The translations under genes and the position numbers were made by a program. Positions 54,834 through 63,715 of a stretch of DNA of 64,000 bases are shown here, piece by piece. Where the stretch lies: contig CALIBL010000065.1 of the NCBI GenBank assembly GCA_938045805.1, positions 1-64,000 of the forward strand, in the 5' to 3' direction. The notes beneath the pieces are model-generated. The model was not told the DNA's origin, did no database searches, and worked only from the letters and a program-made list of their open reading frames with translations. This DNA is from an uncultured Rubripirellula sp. Its GTDB lineage: Bacteria; Planctomycetota; Planctomycetia; Pirellulales; Pirellulaceae. Each line of letters opens with the position of its first letter. The stretch's first letter is position 1.

Positions 54834-57800
54834 ATGGACGGATCTCTCCTGACCAATTTACTCACGAACGACCTCACCATGGATTTGATCGCGCAGGCAC
54901 AGACGGGTGCCGGTGCCGTTGGTCGTAACATCTCCTGGGGTCAGTACCTAGCGGTAGCCATCGCAGCTGCGGTTCTCATCGTTCCGTTTTTTCTAGGTGG
55001 TTACTTTGCCAAGAAATTCCGCATGCCCACCTACGGAACGCGATTCGGCTGGGTGCTGCTAGCGATCACGGTCAGCATCGTCGTTCTCACTAATCGACTT
55101 CCTGGGCTTGGTGTTGACCTCAGCGGTGGAACGATTCTGGTTTACGAAGTGGATTCCAGCAAAGCGGTGGAAGCCGAAGCGGAGAGCGGAGCAGCGATCA
55201 CTTCAGAGGACCTACTGGAACCACTGACCCGTCGTATCAACCCCAGCGGTACGCAAGAAATCCAAATTCGTCCCTACGGACAGTCACAAATTGAGATCAT
55301 TGTTCCTGAAGTCAATCAGCAGGAAATTGATCGAATCAAAAGCCTGATTGAGGAGGCGGGGGTACTGAGATTTGCGATCCTCGCCAATGAGCGGCAACAT
55401 GGACCTCAAATCAACGCAGCCGTCGAGCAGGCATCATCGACCAATGGCGGTGTTCGAACTTCGGAAAATGTCGTTGATGCCAACGGAGATACCATTGCTT
55501 TCTGGGCAAATGTTGACCGAGAGTTGGTACTTGCCGAAGACGGATCGATGATCCCCGGATCGATGCGAGTCAATGTCGGGACCGCGTTGACCCGTAACCC
55601 GAACACTGGCGAAATCATCGCAATTCCGCCCGGCATCCGTGACTCTGAAGCTCTGACCGCAGAGTGGATTGACCAGCAGGGCCTAGCTGGAATCGAAACC
55701 CTGATGATTGTTGAGCCCAACGACGAAGATAACGTCACCGGTGAAGACCTCGCATTTGCAGCAAGCGTCTTTGACCAGAATGGTGCTCCCGCCGTTGCGT
55801 TTACCTTAACCGACAGTGGTTCGAGCAACTTCTTGGTGCTCACCACCACTAACGCCCCCAAAGGCAATGCAACCTCGCAACTGGGTATCGTGCTGGATGA
55901 CGACCTCTTGTCCGCACCGAATATTCAGTCACCGATTAAGAAAGAAGGCCGAATCACAGGACGCTTCACTCGCGAGGAAGTCGACCGATTGGTACAAATC
56001 CTCAAAGCGGGTGCTCTGCCTGCTGCTCTGACAAAGCAGCCGATCGCCGAAAACACAATTGACGCGACCCTTGGTGCAGACACAATCCAAAAAGGAGTGA
56101 CCGCGATCATTTCCTCTCTCGGGCTGGTCTTAGTATTCATATTTTTCTACTACCGATTCTCGGGATTTGTAGCCTGCGTCGCACTGTTGCTTAACCTCGC
56201 GATGATCTTGGCAACCATGGTCTTGATTAATCAACCACTGACCCTCCCTGGGCTCGCTGGTCTGGTGCTTACCGTGGGTATGTCGGTTGACGCGAACGTG
56301 CTGATTTTTGAACGAATCCGCGAAGAGCTCAACAAAGGTGCGGCTGACCGGATGGCAATTCGAAACGGATTCGCCAAGGCGACGATCACGATCGTCGATG
56401 CCAACCTAACGACGTTGATCACGGCGATCGTTCTTTACGCGATCGGTACCGATCAAATTCGTGGATTTGCCGTCACTTTGATTCTCGGCATCCTCTTCTC
56501 GATGTTCACTGCAATTTACGTCTCACGAACGATTTTTGATGTAGCCGAGCGTTTCCGCTGCCTTTCGCTCAAAATGACCGATGGAGTGAACGGGATTCGT
56601 GCAGCCCTGACTCGCGATGGCAACGTGGACTTCATGGGGCTTGGCAAGCTGACCCTAACGATCTCAGCGATCCTCATTCTGATTGGCATTGGATCTCTTA
56701 GCGTCCGAGGTCGAGGCATCTTGGATATCGACTTTGCGGGTGGCTCATCGGTTCAGTTTCGTCTCGACCGTGCAATGAGCACCGATGAAGTTAGAAGCAT
56801 TGTGAAAGCCGAGATGACTAAACCGATTGGTGAGATTCTGGTGGACCAGGGAAAGCTCACCGAAGACCAACTTTCAGAAGCGATGAACGCCGCGAAGGCC
56901 GAAGCTTCCGACCTCCAAACGACTCTGGTTGCTAAAAGCTTTGTCAGCCAGGAGGACGTTGATCAGGCCAAGTCAAGTGCAGAGGAATTACCTTACACCG
57001 TCAACAACGTGGCGATGGAAGGTGCTGATGACAACACGATCTACAAAGTGGACTCTTCTTTCCGTCGTGTTGATGATTTGAAAGCTGCTATCGTCCGAGC
57101 ATTTGATGGCTCTGACGCGGTTAGCCTAGTCACTTACGACCTTGCTTTCAGCGATCCGAGTGGTGGCTCCGAAGCGGTTGACTCCACCGACGTGGAGGAG
57201 GCAACCTCAAATGAGCCAGCCGAGAACACGGAGCAACCCGAAGCCGAAGCTCAGTCTTCTGTTGAGAACTCTGATAACGGGGTTTTCCTCGTCTCAGCAA
57301 TCTCGCAAGACGAAGAAGGGAATGACTCGGGTGAAGGTGAAGACGAAACAGCGGAAGATGCAACGGAGGATGCCGCTTCCACCACTGAAGCGGAGTCGGC
57401 ACCGAGTATGGAAGCACTCTCCAAGATCGAGGTTGCAATCGGAGTCAGTGGAGAAGCAAACGGCGATTCACAGCAGGGTGCCGCCATCAGCGAGGGAACC
57501 CTCAAGGACACACTCGTGCTGGCAGCCGGAGACGCAGGTCAAAGTTTGACCGATCGCGTGATCATCGCGACCCCCGTACCCGTGACTGACGATGAGAATG
57601 CTCAGTACGGTGAATGGAATTCAGGCTCGCAACTTCGATTCACCAAGTGGAGTATCGAACTACCTCTTGATGACAACCAAACCCAAGCCGTCATTACGGC
57701 GATGCGTACTCGCATGAACCAAGATCCAGTCTGGGTGAGCAGTAGCTCGGTCGGCTCTCGCGTGGCGGGAGACATGATCGGCCGCGCATTTGGAGCACTA

Positions 57801-58316
57801 TTCGCCAGCATTCTCTGCATCATTGGATACATTTGGTTCCGATTCCAACGAGTGATCTACGGCTTTGCCGCCGTTGCCGCCCTGATTCACGATGTCTTGA
57901 TCACCTTGGGCGCGATTGCGGTCAGTTACTGGTTGGCTGATGCACTCGGGTTCTTGCTCATCGATCCATTCAAAATCAGCTTGACTGTGGTCGCCGCGAT
58001 TTTGACCATCATCGGTTACTCGCTTAACGATACGATTGTCGTGTTCGACCGAATCCGTGAAACGAAAGGCAAGGCGGCCAAGCTAACCGCCGACATGATC
58101 AATTCAAGTATTAACCAGACGCTCAGCCGAACCTTACTCACATCGATCACCACATTGATCGTTGTGGTTCTTCTGTACTGTTTCGGCGGGGAGGGGATTC
58201 ACGCCTTCGCATTTGCGTTGGTAGTCGGTGTGGTTGTCGGTACTTACAGCTCGATCTTTATCGCTAGCCCAATCTTGTTGTGGCTCATCAGTCGAGATGA
58301 TCAAGCAACCACATAG
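54834..58316 (+). CDS. secDF: Fused SecD-SecF protein-export membrane protein with enlarged SecF periplasmic region
   Basis: SecDF uses the proton gradient to pull preproteins out of the Sec channel. The SecD half has GLGVDLSGGTILVYEV, the D4-like TLGADTIQKG and VGMSVDANVLIFERIREEL. The SecF half has ILDIDFAGGSSVQFRL and IIGYSLNDTIVVFDRIRE. An extra N-terminal membrane helix (residues ~37-58) precedes the canonical first one. The SecF first periplasmic region runs about residues 640-970, several times the usual size. It holds a twofold MshEN-like repeat (56817-56985) with PIGEILVDQGKLTEDQLSEA, and a long acidic Glu/Ala/Ser linker (about 57170-57420). The start follows yajC by 176 nt. A strong terminator follows. 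Confidence 0.97.
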   Translation: MDGSLLTNLLTNDLTMDLIAQAQTGAGAVGRNISWGQYLAVAIAAAVLIVPFFLGGYFAKKFRMPTYGTRFGWVLLAITVSIVVLTNRLPGLGVDLSGGTILVYEVDSSKAVEAEAESGAAITSEDLLEPLTRRINPSGTQEIQIRPYGQSQIEIIVPEVNQQEIDRIKSLIEEAGVLRFAILANERQHGPQINAAVEQASSTNGGVRTSENVVDANGDTIAFWANVDRELVLAEDGSMIPGSMRVNVGTALTRNPNTGEIIAIPPGIRDSEALTAEWIDQQGLAGIETLMIVEPNDEDNVTGEDLAFAASVFDQNGAPAVAFTLTDSGSSNFLVLTTTNAPKGNATSQLGIVLDDDLLSAPNIQSPIKKEGRITGRFTREEVDRLVQILKAGALPAALTKQPIAENTIDATLGADTIQKGVTAIISSLGLVLVFIFFYYRFSGFVACVALLLNLAMILATMVLINQPLTLPGLAGLVLTVGMSVDANVLIFERIREELNKGAADRMAIRNGFAKATITIVDANLTTLITAIVLYAIGTDQIRGFAVTLILGILFSMFTAIYVSRTIFDVAERFRCLSLKMTDGVNGIRAALTRDGNVDFMGLGKLTLTISAILILIGIGSLSVRGRGILDIDFAGGSSVQFRLDRAMSTDEVRSIVKAEMTKPIGEILVDQGKLTEDQLSEAMNAAKAEASDLQTTLVAKSFVSQEDVDQAKSSAEELPYTVNNVAMEGADDNTIYKVDSSFRRVDDLKAAIVRAFDGSDAVSLVTYDLAFSDPSGGSEAVDSTDVEEATSNEPAENTEQPEAEAQSSVENSDNGVFLVSAISQDEEGNDSGEGEDETAEDATEDAASTTEAESAPSMEALSKIEVAIGVSGEANGDSQQGAAISEGTLKDTLVLAAGDAGQSLTDRVIIATPVPVTDDENAQYGEWNSGSQLRFTKWSIELPLDDNQTQAVITAMRTRMNQDPVWVSSSSVGSRVAGDMIGRAFGALFASILCIIGYIWFRFQRVIYGFAAVAALIHDVLITLGAIAVSYWLADALGFLLIDPFKISLTVVAAILTIIGYSLNDTIVVFDRIRETKGKAAKLTADMINSSINQTLSRTLLTSITTLIVVVLLYCFGGEGIHAFAFALVVGVVVGTYSSIFIASPILLWLISRDDQATT

Positions 58317-58397
58317 GTTCCCTCGACGACTGACAGATTGAGGCGATAGCGAGTGGTCTGCCGCTAGCAACCATTCGACTAGAATCTCTATACTACG

Positions 58398-58439
58398 GCC
58401 GGCGACTCAAAACATCTTTTGAGTATGCCGGCTTTTTTT
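58398..58439 (+). terminator. Rho-independent terminator of secDF
   Basis: GCCGGC (58398-58403) pairs with GCCGGC (58427-58432), and inside it CTCAAAA (58406-58412) pairs with TTTTGAG (58417-58423) around a CATC loop. Seven T residues follow (58433-58439). It is 82 nt past the secDF stop and 33 nt before the next start. Confidence 0.92.
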
Positions 58440-58471
58440 CATCTGCTGCATTTCATACTCGGACTCAATCG

Positions 58472-60613
58472 ATGCACCTCCGACGAATTCGATCCATTCT
58501 ACGCACACCAAACGGCCAAGAATCAGGTGGCATGCAAGGCCGCGGTCCAAACGTGAATACTCGCGAAAATCGGCATCAAGTATCGCCCATCTCACTATTT
58601 GGTCTCCTTGCGATCCCGTTCCTGCTGTCGCTGATCAGCCCAGCGGTTGCTCAAGATAATGCAAAGCTCTCTAGCCAGCGAAAACAACTGCAAGCGGATA
58701 TGGAATACCTTGCAAGCGACGAACTTCGTGGACGCGGAGTTGGCGATGAGGGCGTGGATATTGCTGCGGATTATCTCGTCGCGCGAATGAAAGCGATTGG
58801 ACTGAATACGGAAGCATGGGAGGGCTCCCCGAAGCAACCGTTTGAAGTGCTGCTCGGTGCGCAGGCAACGAACAACCGAAACAATTTTATCGAAGTTAAT
58901 AGCCCATCCGATAACGGGGGCTCGAAACGCTGGGATCTTAGCGACGGTTTTAGCCCTCTAGCCATCGGTGCATCGATCGCAAAACAAACCGGACCTCTCG
59001 TTTTTGCCGGATACGGCATCACCGCCAACGACCTGCAATACGATGACTATGAAGGGATCGAGGCCGAAGGAGCGGTCGTCATCGTGCTTCGAAAAGAACC
59101 CCAACGAAACGACAGCGAAAGTCGTTTCAATGGCACCCAGAATACTCGCTACGCACTGTTTAACACCAAAATCAAAAATGCGGTGGACCACGGTGCTGCT
59201 GCCTTAATCATCGTCAACGATCCGGACAGTATTCAGGCCGCGATCCAGCAAATCGAGGAAGAAAAACAACGAGAAAAAGACCGCCTCGCAGATATCAACC
59301 AACAACTTGAATCACTACCACTGCTCAATGGCGGCCGCAAAAAGCAACTCCGCTCCAGTATCACTCGGATCAAAGCAGCGATTGCCTCACTTGAAAAGGA
59401 ACAGGTTGAGGCTGAGCGGGGTGTTCTAGGCATGTCGGAAGCGGGACGACGTCGTCCCGATCAGGAAACCATCCCCATTGTGTCGGTGGGACGCGATGTT
59501 GTTGACCAATGGATCCGCTCTTCGTCCGATACGTCCTTGGTCGCATTAGAAGCAAAAATCGACGAAACAGGCCAACCAGCAAGCCTAAGTCTTGCGGATG
59601 CTCAGGCATCGCTATCAGTCGGCATCGAACCGCTAAACACCGAGACCCATAACGTGCTCGGTTATCTCGACGGCGTAGGTGAGCTCGCTGACCAAACGCT
59701 GATTATCGGCGCTCATTACGACCACGTTGGAATGGGTGGCAATGGATCCCTCGCCCCCGGAACCATCGCCGTGCATAACGGTGCAGACGATAATGCCAGC
59801 GGAACCGTTGCAATGCTTTCCATCGCTGAACAACTCACCTCGCGGCTAGCGAATCAAGACAATCGCCGGAGGGTGGTCTTCATCGGATTCTCGGCTGAGG
59901 AACGAGGATTACTCGGGAGCAAGCATTATGTCAAACAACCAAGATTTCCGCTCGAAAGCACGGTGAGCATGATCAACCTCGACATGGTTGGCCGACTCAA
60001 TGACAACGAACTGACAGTCTACGGGACCGGTTCTGGGAAGGACTTTGATGGACTGATTGAAAAATTCAATTCAGAGCAGGAGCAACCATTCCAACTCTTC
60101 AAAATGAGCAGTGGATACGGCCCGAGTGATCACCAATCTTTCAACGAAGTAGGCATCCCTGTCCTGTTTTTCTTCACAGGTATCCATAACGATTACCATC
60201 GCCCGAGCGATGATTTCGACAAGATCAACTTCGATGGACTGAATCGCATCACGGACATTGTTTCTGACGTCGCCGTGAATCTCGCAACTCGGGAAAAACG
60301 CCCAGAGTTTTCAGAAACGAATCGTCGCGTGGAGATTCGCCGCCAGATGACTGCATTTTTGGGAATCAGCCTGCAGGATTCAGATGGAAAGGTCATCGTC
60401 GCTGCCATCAGTGAGGAAGGCCCAGCGGGCAACGCTGGTGTGGAGGTAGGAGACCAGATCCAGAAGATTGCGGGCCGAGAAGTGACCGAAGCGGCGGACG
60501 TGATTAATTGGGTTCGAACTCAATCCCCTGGAAAACCAGCGAAGCTATCACTACTGCGTGCGGGCGAAACAATGGAGCTCTCGGTGGAGCTTGGAAAACG
60601 ACCCGCTCAGTGA
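58472..60613 (+). CDS. Exported M28 metallopeptidase with PA-like insert, coiled coil and C-terminal PDZ
   Basis: An aminopeptidase-type M28 zinc enzyme of 713 residues. A signal peptide (ISLFGLLAIPFLLSLIS then PAVAQD) follows a 40-residue N-tail, so a later start is possible. The di-zinc residues are in GAHYDHVGMGG, HNGADDNASG, GFSAEERGLLGS, MINLDMVGRL and NDYHRPSDDF, all intact. The PA-like region (~150-350) is interrupted by a coiled coil (EEEKQREKDRLADIN, residues ~260-320) with no equivalent I know in M28 enzymes. A PDZ domain (about residues 625-710: SLQDSDGKVIVAAISEEGPA) ends the protein. Confidence 0.93.
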   Translation: MHLRRIRSILRTPNGQESGGMQGRGPNVNTRENRHQVSPISLFGLLAIPFLLSLISPAVAQDNAKLSSQRKQLQADMEYLASDELRGRGVGDEGVDIAADYLVARMKAIGLNTEAWEGSPKQPFEVLLGAQATNNRNNFIEVNSPSDNGGSKRWDLSDGFSPLAIGASIAKQTGPLVFAGYGITANDLQYDDYEGIEAEGAVVIVLRKEPQRNDSESRFNGTQNTRYALFNTKIKNAVDHGAAALIIVNDPDSIQAAIQQIEEEKQREKDRLADINQQLESLPLLNGGRKKQLRSSITRIKAAIASLEKEQVEAERGVLGMSEAGRRRPDQETIPIVSVGRDVVDQWIRSSSDTSLVALEAKIDETGQPASLSLADAQASLSVGIEPLNTETHNVLGYLDGVGELADQTLIIGAHYDHVGMGGNGSLAPGTIAVHNGADDNASGTVAMLSIAEQLTSRLANQDNRRRVVFIGFSAEERGLLGSKHYVKQPRFPLESTVSMINLDMVGRLNDNELTVYGTGSGKDFDGLIEKFNSEQEQPFQLFKMSSGYGPSDHQSFNEVGIPVLFFFTGIHNDYHRPSDDFDKINFDGLNRITDIVSDVAVNLATREKRPEFSETNRRVEIRRQMTAFLGISLQDSDGKVIVAAISEEGPAGNAGVEVGDQIQKIAGREVTEAADVINWVRTQSPGKPAKLSLLRAGETMELSVELGKRPAQ

Positions 60614-61057
60614 GGCACCCACTAGCGTTTTAAAAAGCTGACCTGTAGACCAGAGACGGCGGCCCCTTATTGCTGAGAACCGCGTTGAGGGGTTCGAAAC
60701 TGGCTTTGTCGGTAAAAAAAACGAAATCTATCATCAATCTTCAGCTCAGGATGAGGCACCGACGGCGAAAACCGCAAGCTTCCGAGCTACCTCAGTGAGC
60801 GTTTTAACACGTAAATCGCGGCAGAAATCCGTAAAACGAGACAGGGCCTGTCCTGATCCCGCGGGGTGGTGGCTCTTAGATTTTTAATCTTTACGGCTTC
60901 ACGCAGTGGTGACACAATCCCCACCGAAGAGATGCCTCGAAACGATTCGAAGATCTCGAGTGATGAACACCATGGCTGTCAGTCGCGGTGTTGACTCAGC
61001 CCCCAACAGCACATGCATCGGGATTCGACGCGCACCCATAACGCAAGGAGAGCGGAA
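60614..61057. promoter_or_regulatory. Intergenic region upstream of skp/ompH
   Basis: 444 bases without a gene I can support. Two short imperfect duplications are visible: GCTCAG near TGAGGCACC at 60605-60619 and 60744-60760, and AGCGTTTTAA at 60624-60633 and 60798-60807. The skp ribosome site AAGGAG is at 61045-61050. bamA, which usually precedes skp, is absent. Confidence 0.4.
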
Positions 61058-61666
61058 GTGCGACTTTTTGGTAAGAAGGCCCTATTATTGGGCATTGTAT
61101 CACTGACCTGCTTAGCCCCAAGCTTTGCCAATGCTCAGGAAGCGGCTCATCGCATTGCGGTAGTCGACGTAGCACACATTTTCAAGAATCACCCTGGCAT
61201 CAAAGCTCAGGTTGAAAAAGTGGAATCGGATCTGAAAGCTTATGACGCTCAACTGCAAGCGAAGCGTGAAGAACTCAAGCAGGCTGCTGAGCAACTCAAG
61301 GCATTCAAGATTGGTTCAGCCGAATACGCAGCTCAAGAAGAGCTCGTAGCTTCGATGGAATCAAAATTACGCCTCGATATGGCTCGCACTCGCAAAGAGC
61401 TAGCGGATGCTGAAGCAAAGATTTACTTTCAGAACTACAAACTGATCGCTGATGGCGTCAAGTTTCTTGCAAATCACTACAAGATCAATCTCGTTCTCCG
61501 CTACAACAGCGAAGACATGGATCTTGCGAATGGTGAATCTGTCATTCGCGGCGTCATGAAAAACATTGTCTATCATGATGAGTCGCTCGACATGACCAAG
61601 GGTGTCATGCAATACCTTGACCAGTCGATGAAGACTGCCAACAGCGGCGCGATAAACAACAAGTAG
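61058..61666 (+). CDS. OmpH/Skp-family periplasmic chaperone
   Basis: Skp-type chaperones carry outer-membrane proteins across the periplasm. From the GTG at 61058, with AAGGAG 7 nt before, the product has 202 residues. A signal peptide is clear (VRLFGKKALLLGIVSLTCLA, cleavage likely after NAQ). The following AHRIAVVDVAHIFKNHPGIK is the OmpH start. A long coiled coil (ESDLKAYDAQLQAKREELKQ and onward to ~residue 120) forms the tentacles. A C-terminal domain (LRYNSEDMDLANGESVIRGV) closes it. The neighbouring lpxC and lpxA fit the usual skp-lpx cluster. Confidence 0.88.
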   Translation: MRLFGKKALLLGIVSLTCLAPSFANAQEAAHRIAVVDVAHIFKNHPGIKAQVEKVESDLKAYDAQLQAKREELKQAAEQLKAFKIGSAEYAAQEELVASMESKLRLDMARTRKELADAEAKIYFQNYKLIADGVKFLANHYKINLVLRYNSEDMDLANGESVIRGVMKNIVYHDESLDMTKGVMQYLDQSMKTANSGAINNK

Positions 61667-61704
61667 TTCGCTTCCTGATTAACGAAGTAGCGAGCGACTG
61701 GAAA

Positions 61705-61774
61705 GTGCAGGCGAAGAAACGAAAGATCAATGACGCTCATCGAAGAGCGTCATTGACGCCCCGAATGCCTGCAC
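61705..61774. repeat. Nested inverted repeat between skp/ompH and lpxC
   Basis: An inner perfect 12-bp stem TCAATGACGCTC (61727-61738) and GAGCGTCATTGA (61745-61756) encloses ATCGAA. An outer 8-bp pair GTGCAGGC (61705-61712) and GCCTGCAC (61767-61774) brackets it. There is no T-run. It lies 38 nt past the skp stop, and could be a terminator variant, RNA element or protein-binding site. Confidence 0.75.
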
Positions 61775-61919
61775 GATGTAAAGCGGAGTCCGAATATCAG
61801 CTCTGCATCAAAAGATGGGTTAGCTCATCTGGATATGATTTCATCATCGAAAAACATGTTTGATTAGCCTGAGCAGGACAAATCAGCCTGAACGGGAGTC
61901 GATCAAGTTTGGATCAGGC

Positions 61920-62852
61920 ATGGAGGCCAGCGTGAATCCATCACGCAATCAACACACGCTCGCAGTTTCATGCGAAGTTCATGGCCAAGGCTATTGGACA
62001 GGGAAGTATGTGCGTGTGGCCATTCACCCCGCTTCGACCAACACCGGCATTCGTTTCGTTCGTACCGATCTGGAGGAACCAAACCAATGCGATGCTTCGG
62101 TTGAGTTTCGTGAAGAGGCGAGCTTGAGAACGAATCTGCAGAATGGGAAAGTCCACCTTCAGATGGTTGAGCATCTGATGTCTGCTTTATCTGCGCTCGA
62201 GATTGACAACTGCATTATCGAAATCGATGGTGAGGAACTTCCGGCACTTGATGGTAGCAGCCTCGGTTATGCCCAAGCGTTATCGGAGGCTGGCTTGATC
62301 ATTCAAGCCGCTGAGAAACGCCGACTGGTAATCCAGGAAACAATTCGAATTGAGAGAGGGTCAAGCTGGGTTCAAGTCAGCCCCGCTTTGCATGGCGAAA
62401 CCTACTTTGAGTATCGACTCAGTTTTGACGACGCCACCCCGATCGATTCACAAACCTTTGGGATTAACCTTACGCCGGATCGATTCCTGCGCGAGGTTGC
62501 TTCAGCTCGCACGTTTGTCACCGCGGACCAAGCCGCCGAGATTCGGTCGCAAGGCATCGCCGGACACGTGACCAATCAGGACCTGTTGGTGATTGGTGAG
62601 GACGGGCCAATTGAAAATAGCTATCGATTCACTGATGAGTGCGCTCGACACAAAACACTTGACCTGATCGGTGACCTTGCGCTGTCCGGTGTGGAATTTA
62701 TTGGCCGTGTGATTTCTTATCGCGGTGGCCACATCCTCAACGGACAGGTAGCAGAACGACTCTGCGAGATGGCTCGCGAGCAACAAACGATCGATATCGA
62801 GCGATTTAGCAATACCCACCAACACGTCACCAACCTGCGAAAAGTCATGTAA
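61920..62852 (+). CDS. lpxC: UDP-3-O-acyl-N-acetylglucosamine deacetylase LpxC
   Basis: The committed zinc-dependent step of lipid A synthesis. From the ATG at 61920 it has 310 residues, the normal length. The frame is open from 61860, but that would add an unneeded N-tail. The zinc ligands are visible: His in MVEHLMSALSAL, and His and Asp in RHKTLDLIGDLALSG. A further conserved His is in GGHILNGQVAERL. SLGYAQAL and the ASARTFVTADQAAEI loop are typical. fabZ is not fused or adjacent, unlike in some phyla. It precedes lpxA by 53 nt, probably one operon. Confidence 0.96.
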   Translation: MEASVNPSRNQHTLAVSCEVHGQGYWTGKYVRVAIHPASTNTGIRFVRTDLEEPNQCDASVEFREEASLRTNLQNGKVHLQMVEHLMSALSALEIDNCIIEIDGEELPALDGSSLGYAQALSEAGLIIQAAEKRRLVIQETIRIERGSSWVQVSPALHGETYFEYRLSFDDATPIDSQTFGINLTPDRFLREVASARTFVTADQAAEIRSQGIAGHVTNQDLLVIGEDGPIENSYRFTDECARHKTLDLIGDLALSGVEFIGRVISYRGGHILNGQVAERLCEMAREQQTIDIERFSNTHQHVTNLRKVM

Positions 62853-62905
62853 AGGCTAGTCACTGAGTCGTCCATTGACGACAGCAGCGACAACACGGAG
62901 ACAAC

Positions 62906-63715
62906 ATGAGTAATTTGATTGCCCCGAGTGCCGTCGTTGACCCTCGAGCAAAAATCGGGAACAACGTCCGCATCGGCCACTTTTCAGTAATTGGCCCCGA
63001 TGTCACCCTCGGAAACAACACTCGGGTGGATGAACATGTGGTGATCAAGGGCATCACGAGCATCGGTGAAGACAATCACTTTTTCCCAGGCTGCGTGATT
63101 GGCGCGGCTCCCCAAGACACCAGCTACAAAGACACTCCGGCGCGGGTCGAGATCGGTGATGGTAACACCTTTCGCGAACACTGCACGGTTAATCGAGGCA
63201 CAGAAAAAGAACAATCCCTGACCAAAATTGGCGACAACAACTTCTTTATGGTCGCCAGTCACGTGGCCCATGACTGCGTTCTCGGTGATAGGATCGTTAT
63301 CGCGAACAACTGCATGCTTGGCGGGCATGTTCACATTGGGAATGATGTGACCATCTCTGGCGGCGTTGCGGTGCACCATTTTGCATCCATCGGCCAACTG
63401 AGTTTCGTCGGTGGCCTCAGCCGAGTGCTACAGGATATCCCTCCCTTCATGCTGTGTGACGGCAATCCAGCTCGGCCTAGAGCTGCTAATACCGTAGGTT
63501 TAAGACGACATGATTATTCGCCTGAAGATATAAAAGCATTGTCATCGGCTTACAAACTTTTGTATCGTGCGAAGATCGGGATTGAGAACGCGAGACAAGA
63601 ACTGCTGGGAAGCGGTCCAATCCGGCCGGTACTCAGGCACTTATTTGATTTCATTGACCATACACAGGGCGGCCGCAATGGACGCGGCCGAGACCGTCGA
63701 AGGAGCGCAGCGTGA
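62906..63715 (+). CDS. lpxA: UDP-N-acetylglucosamine acyltransferase LpxA
   Basis: The first acyltransfer onto UDP-GlcNAc in lipid A synthesis. A left-handed beta-helix of hexapeptide repeats is clear (AKIGNNVRIGHFSVIGPDVT and onward). The catalytic His lies in ASHVAHDCVLGDRIVIANN, and the C-terminal helical part starts GLRRHDYSPEDIKALSSAYK. The C-tail is basic (GGRNGRGRDRRRSAA). Acyl specificity, chain length and ester versus amide linkage cannot be read from this alone. The next gene overlaps by 4 nt, so translational coupling is likely. lpxD and lpxB are not in the window. Confidence 0.97.
   Translation: MSNLIAPSAVVDPRAKIGNNVRIGHFSVIGPDVTLGNNTRVDEHVVIKGITSIGEDNHFFPGCVIGAAPQDTSYKDTPARVEIGDGNTFREHCTVNRGTEKEQSLTKIGDNNFFMVASHVAHDCVLGDRIVIANNCMLGGHVHIGNDVTISGGVAVHHFASIGQLSFVGGLSRVLQDIPPFMLCDGNPARPRAANTVGLRRHDYSPEDIKALSSAYKLLYRAKIGIENARQELLGSGPIRPVLRHLFDFIDHTQGGRNGRGRDRRRSAA

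Noticed and set aside
60685..60705. GGGGTTCGAAACTGG in the gap before skp looks like a tRNA T-loop
   Set aside because: There is no matching T-arm complement, acceptor stem, D-arm or anticodon arm around it.
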